In this document: in pieces, positions 29,871 to 31,276 of the stretch | Layout: every line of letters starts with the position of its first letter | Numbering within the stretch: the stretch's first letter is position 1 | IMG/VR virus record: IMGVR_UViG_3300007541_000110 | Location: 1-31,276 of that record | Source of the DNA: a virus | Length of the DNA: 31,276 nucleotides | Direction: 5' to 3' (one strand) | Made by a program: the position numbers and the translations under genes | The notes under the pieces: generated by a model | Seen by the model: the letters and a program-made list of their open reading frames with translations, nothing else | What the model was told of the DNA's origin: nothing | The model's database searches: none

Positions 29871-30411
29871 TGTCAACACCACCTTCCTTTAGATAGCCTG
29901 CGAACTCCATACCTGGCTCGTCAAAGAACCAAGTAATATGAATATCGGGATACATCTCATACAACTTGTGGTAGATACCCTCGGGCGGACCCCAAGCAGT
30001 ATCGAAGGACAGTTCAACACGACCATCCTCGCCATCAATATCGACATAGACATCATCAATATCAATCTTGCCGACATCCCACTTGACACCCCAGTTATCA
30101 CAGCACCAAGAGTACCAGTTGTCAGCACCATACTTGTCCTTGAGACTGTCGAGATGCTTTGCCATCTCTTTAGTCAGTGCATTGTCGAGATGCCACTGAG
30201 TAGTCTCTGCGTCCCACTCATACTGCCTAGAATATTCAAGAACCTGTTCGGCAGTTCGGGGACGGGGACTGATAGTTCCAATCAGTTCCTGCGGCATGGG
30301 CATGATACTCTGAAAGAAAGGAGTATCAGTATTGATGTGGTTGTCGATAAACTTCTTGATAGTATCGGCATCACCACTAATAGTAACCTTATTGTAGCAC
30401 CAGTTCGGCAT
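29860..30411 (-). CDS. Api92-like phage protein
   Basis: A 183-residue protein that I recognise by its opening MPNWCYNKVTISGDADTIKK and the Trp-rich block NWYSWCCDNWGVKWDVG, the signature of the Api92-like (ferredoxin-like) family found in many phages and plasmids. The rest of the fold is visible: FDTAWGPPEGIYHKLYEMYP and ITWFFDEPGMEFAGYL near the C-terminus. The family's biochemical function is not known. It is intact and of usual length. It lies in the early block between small unknown genes. Confidence 0.85.
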   Translation of the reverse strand: MPNWCYNKVTISGDADTIKKFIDNHINTDTPFFQSIMPMPQELIGTISPRPRTAEQVLEYSRQYEWDAETTQWHLDNALTKEMAKHLDSLKDKYGADNWYSWCCDNWGVKWDVGKIDIDDVYVDIDGEDGRVELSFDTAWGPPEGIYHKLYEMYPDIHITWFFDEPGMEFAGYLKEGGVDNGF

Positions 30412-30413
30412 TG

Positions 30414-30611
30414 TCAGATCTCCTTTACTTCGATGACTTCGGAATCAACAGACTCGAGCGTTTCCTCGTGGACACGCTCCCACATCATATCATATTTGCG
30501 CCTATTGAACTCTGCCATAGCATCATCTTCAGAGTTCACATCCTCTACAACGATTTCGTACACACAGTTCACAGTCTCAAGTTGTTCAACAGTAATCACA
30601 TAGTCAGGCAT
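30414..30611 (-). CDS. Small early protein, possible paralogue of the upstream neighbour
   Basis: 65 residues from the ATG at 30611 (AGGA seven bases upstream; a frame opening at 30749 is inside the upstream gene). A strand-helix pattern VYEIVVEDVNSEDDAMAEFN is followed by a helix and a C-terminal acidic strand, SVDSEVIEVKEI. The order and spacing resemble the upstream gene (MSFYVEADSLEEAIELW, then VWDSETTEISIDEE), which suggests tandem duplication. Function unknown. Confidence 0.7.
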   Translation of the reverse strand: MPDYVITVEQLETVNCVYEIVVEDVNSEDDAMAEFNRRKYDMMWERVHEETLESVDSEVIEVKEI

Positions 30612-30810
30612 TACGATTCCTCGTACTTTCTTCATCAATGGAGATCTCGGTAGTCTCGCTATCCCACACATCAATATGATCGAAGTCGAAAGACCAAGGA
30701 TCTTTCTTCCACAGTTCGATGGCTTCCTCGAGAGAGTCAGCCTCAACATAGAAACTCATATCTCCCCAGGAAACTTCCGTGTAGTTGCACACGATATCAA
30801 ACCTAGGCAT
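30604..30810 (-). CDS. Small early protein with strand-helix motif
   Basis: A 68-residue acidic protein, MPRFDIVCNYTEVSWGDMSF then YVEADSLEEAIELWKKDPWS and FDHIDVWDSETTEISIDEES. The 'F.VEA.S.EEAI' strand-helix is frequent in small phage early proteins of unknown function. It overlaps the following gene by eight bases. It looks like a diverged copy of its downstream neighbour. No catalytic motif. Confidence 0.72.
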   Translation of the reverse strand: MPRFDIVCNYTEVSWGDMSFYVEADSLEEAIELWKKDPWSFDFDHIDVWDSETTEISIDEESTRNRNA

Positions 30811-30949
30811 TGGCAGATTCCTTTCTCATAAGATGGACAAGATACTGACGAGCATCATCCTCGTCACGAAACCCATCGACAATCTTATTGTTGTGTACAA
30901 CAAGCCACCAACCACTGTCGTGATAGACACACCACAAACCATTAGACAT
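30803..30949 (-). CDS. 48-residue early protein
   Basis: 48 residues from the ATG at 30949, chosen because AAGGAG stands about seven bases before it; the in-frame extension to 31003 overlaps the upstream gene. The sequence (GLWCVYHDSGWWLVVHNNKI, then DGFRDEDDARQYLVHLMRKE) is two strands and a helix, a compact beta-beta-alpha fold. 'Strand, then D-E-D-A-R-Q-Y helix' resembles a minimal form of the two genes downstream. It overlaps the neighbouring genes by eight bases on each side. Confidence 0.65.
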   Translation of the reverse strand: MSNGLWCVYHDSGWWLVVHNNKIVDGFRDEDDARQYLVHLMRKESANA

Positions 30950-31271
30950 TAGTCTTCTCCTTGATACGATCAGCGATACCCTCGAAGGAACACCCACCAT
31001 CATTCAGCATAGAGATGTCGATGAAACGCATACCAAGATCGCTCAACTCACCGACAAACTTATTCCACTCGACACTGGTAGTTGAGGACACCTTTGGCAT
31101 AAGAGTAGACGAACCATCCTTAGTATCAGTGAAGATAAACTCATACACCTTGTCACCTGGCTTCAGATACAGAGGCAGATCAGTATCCTCATAGGTATAG
31201 CGACAGATTGGACTGCCATCGGGAGCCTCATGCTCACACATATCCTTGGTAACATGCAGTACACAGTTCAT
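30942..31271 (-). CDS. Uncharacterised early protein at the right edge
   Basis: A 109-residue protein starting at the ATG at 31271, five bases from the window edge, so its SD is only partly visible. Four cysteines (MNCVLHVTKDMCEHEAPDG, PICRYTYEDTD, NDGGCSFEG) and a beta-rich centre (GDKVYEFIFTDTKDGSSTLM) suggest a small folded domain, possibly metal-binding, but no standard Cys spacing is present. No family recognised. Confidence 0.7.
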   Translation of the reverse strand: MNCVLHVTKDMCEHEAPDGSPICRYTYEDTDLPLYLKPGDKVYEFIFTDTKDGSSTLMPKVSSTTSVEWNKFVGELSDLGMRFIDISMLNDGGCSFEGIADRIKEKTNV

Positions 31272-31276
31272 AGGAA

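Noticed and set aside
29938-30603. 221-codon ORF on the plus strand
   Set aside because: It is antisense to two well-supported minus-strand genes (Api92-like and its neighbour), low-complexity Ile/Ser/Thr-rich, and has no SD. It is a shadow of codon bias.
1-31276. CRISPR array, insertion sequence, integrase or toxin-antitoxin pair
   Set aside because: The only direct repeats are the in-frame collagen units without spacers, and no transposase or recombinase motif was seen on either strand.

Overview
The window is a contiguous part of a T7-like podovirus genome (Autographivirales type). The markers are a single-subunit T7-type RNA polymerase, a family A DNA polymerase with proofreading, a fused primase-helicase, a gp2.5-like SSB, a gp6-like 5'-3' exonuclease, and T7-type portal, scaffold, capsid, tail tube, nozzle and tail-fibre N-terminal genes. 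Every gene I support is on the minus strand, so the genome reads from right (31276) to left (1). Genes are packed with ATGA, GTGA and TAATG overlaps. The host is probably a Gram-negative aquatic bacterium: there is a lipoprotein/spanin-like lysis pair, and the combination of class II ribonucleotide reductase, ThyX and a T7 core is known from marine podoviruses (cyanophages, pelagiphages, SIO1-like roseophages). This is inference; no host gene is present. The three phage tRNAs read AUA, UUG and AGA, which would suit a host that rarely uses those codons.

Layout in the direction of transcription. (1) 31271-28740: early region of small unknown genes, including an Api92-like protein, a two-TM peptide, possible tandem paralogues and a 49-residue extremely acidic protein. 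(2) 28739-28632: leader with a candidate phage promoter and a DnaA-box-like 9-mer. (3) 28631-26202: RNA polymerase. (4) 26205-23471: small genes, metallophosphoesterase, HExxH metallopeptidase, SSB and RusA-type resolvase. (5) 23461-23193: a hairpin, tRNA-Ile(UAU), tRNA-Leu-like(CAA), tRNA-Arg(UCU), and a promoter-like core fused to the last tRNA. (6) 23180-15503: ThyX, dCMP-deaminase-like protein, primase-helicase, DNA polymerase, a permuted papain-like protein, dNMP kinase, exonuclease, a second candidate promoter, dUTPase and class II RNR. (7) 13629-7912: small genes, portal, scaffold and major capsid. (8) 7911-7729: a 183-base capsid 3' region with two hairpins, one a strong intrinsic terminator, and an orphan perfect anti-Shine-Dalgarno complement. 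(9) 7728-1: tail tube, nozzle, T7-type fibre adaptor, fibre-like proteins, a TM/lipoprotein lysis pair and the start of a collagen-repeat adhesin that runs off the left edge.

The middle region forms a coherent dNTP pathway: RNR makes dNTPs, dUTPase and a deaminase-like enzyme supply dUMP, ThyX makes dTMP, and a dNMP kinase raises monophosphates. It sits in one array with the replisome and recombination nucleases. Terminase, internal core proteins and a certain endolysin are not in the window and presumably lie outside it.

The most interesting non-coding signal is a 25-base motif (22 of 25 positions shared) at 28692-28716 and 16028-16052, with its 10-base core again at 23193-23202. All three sites are between genes and face the direction of transcription. 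I propose it as the promoter of this phage's RNA polymerase.
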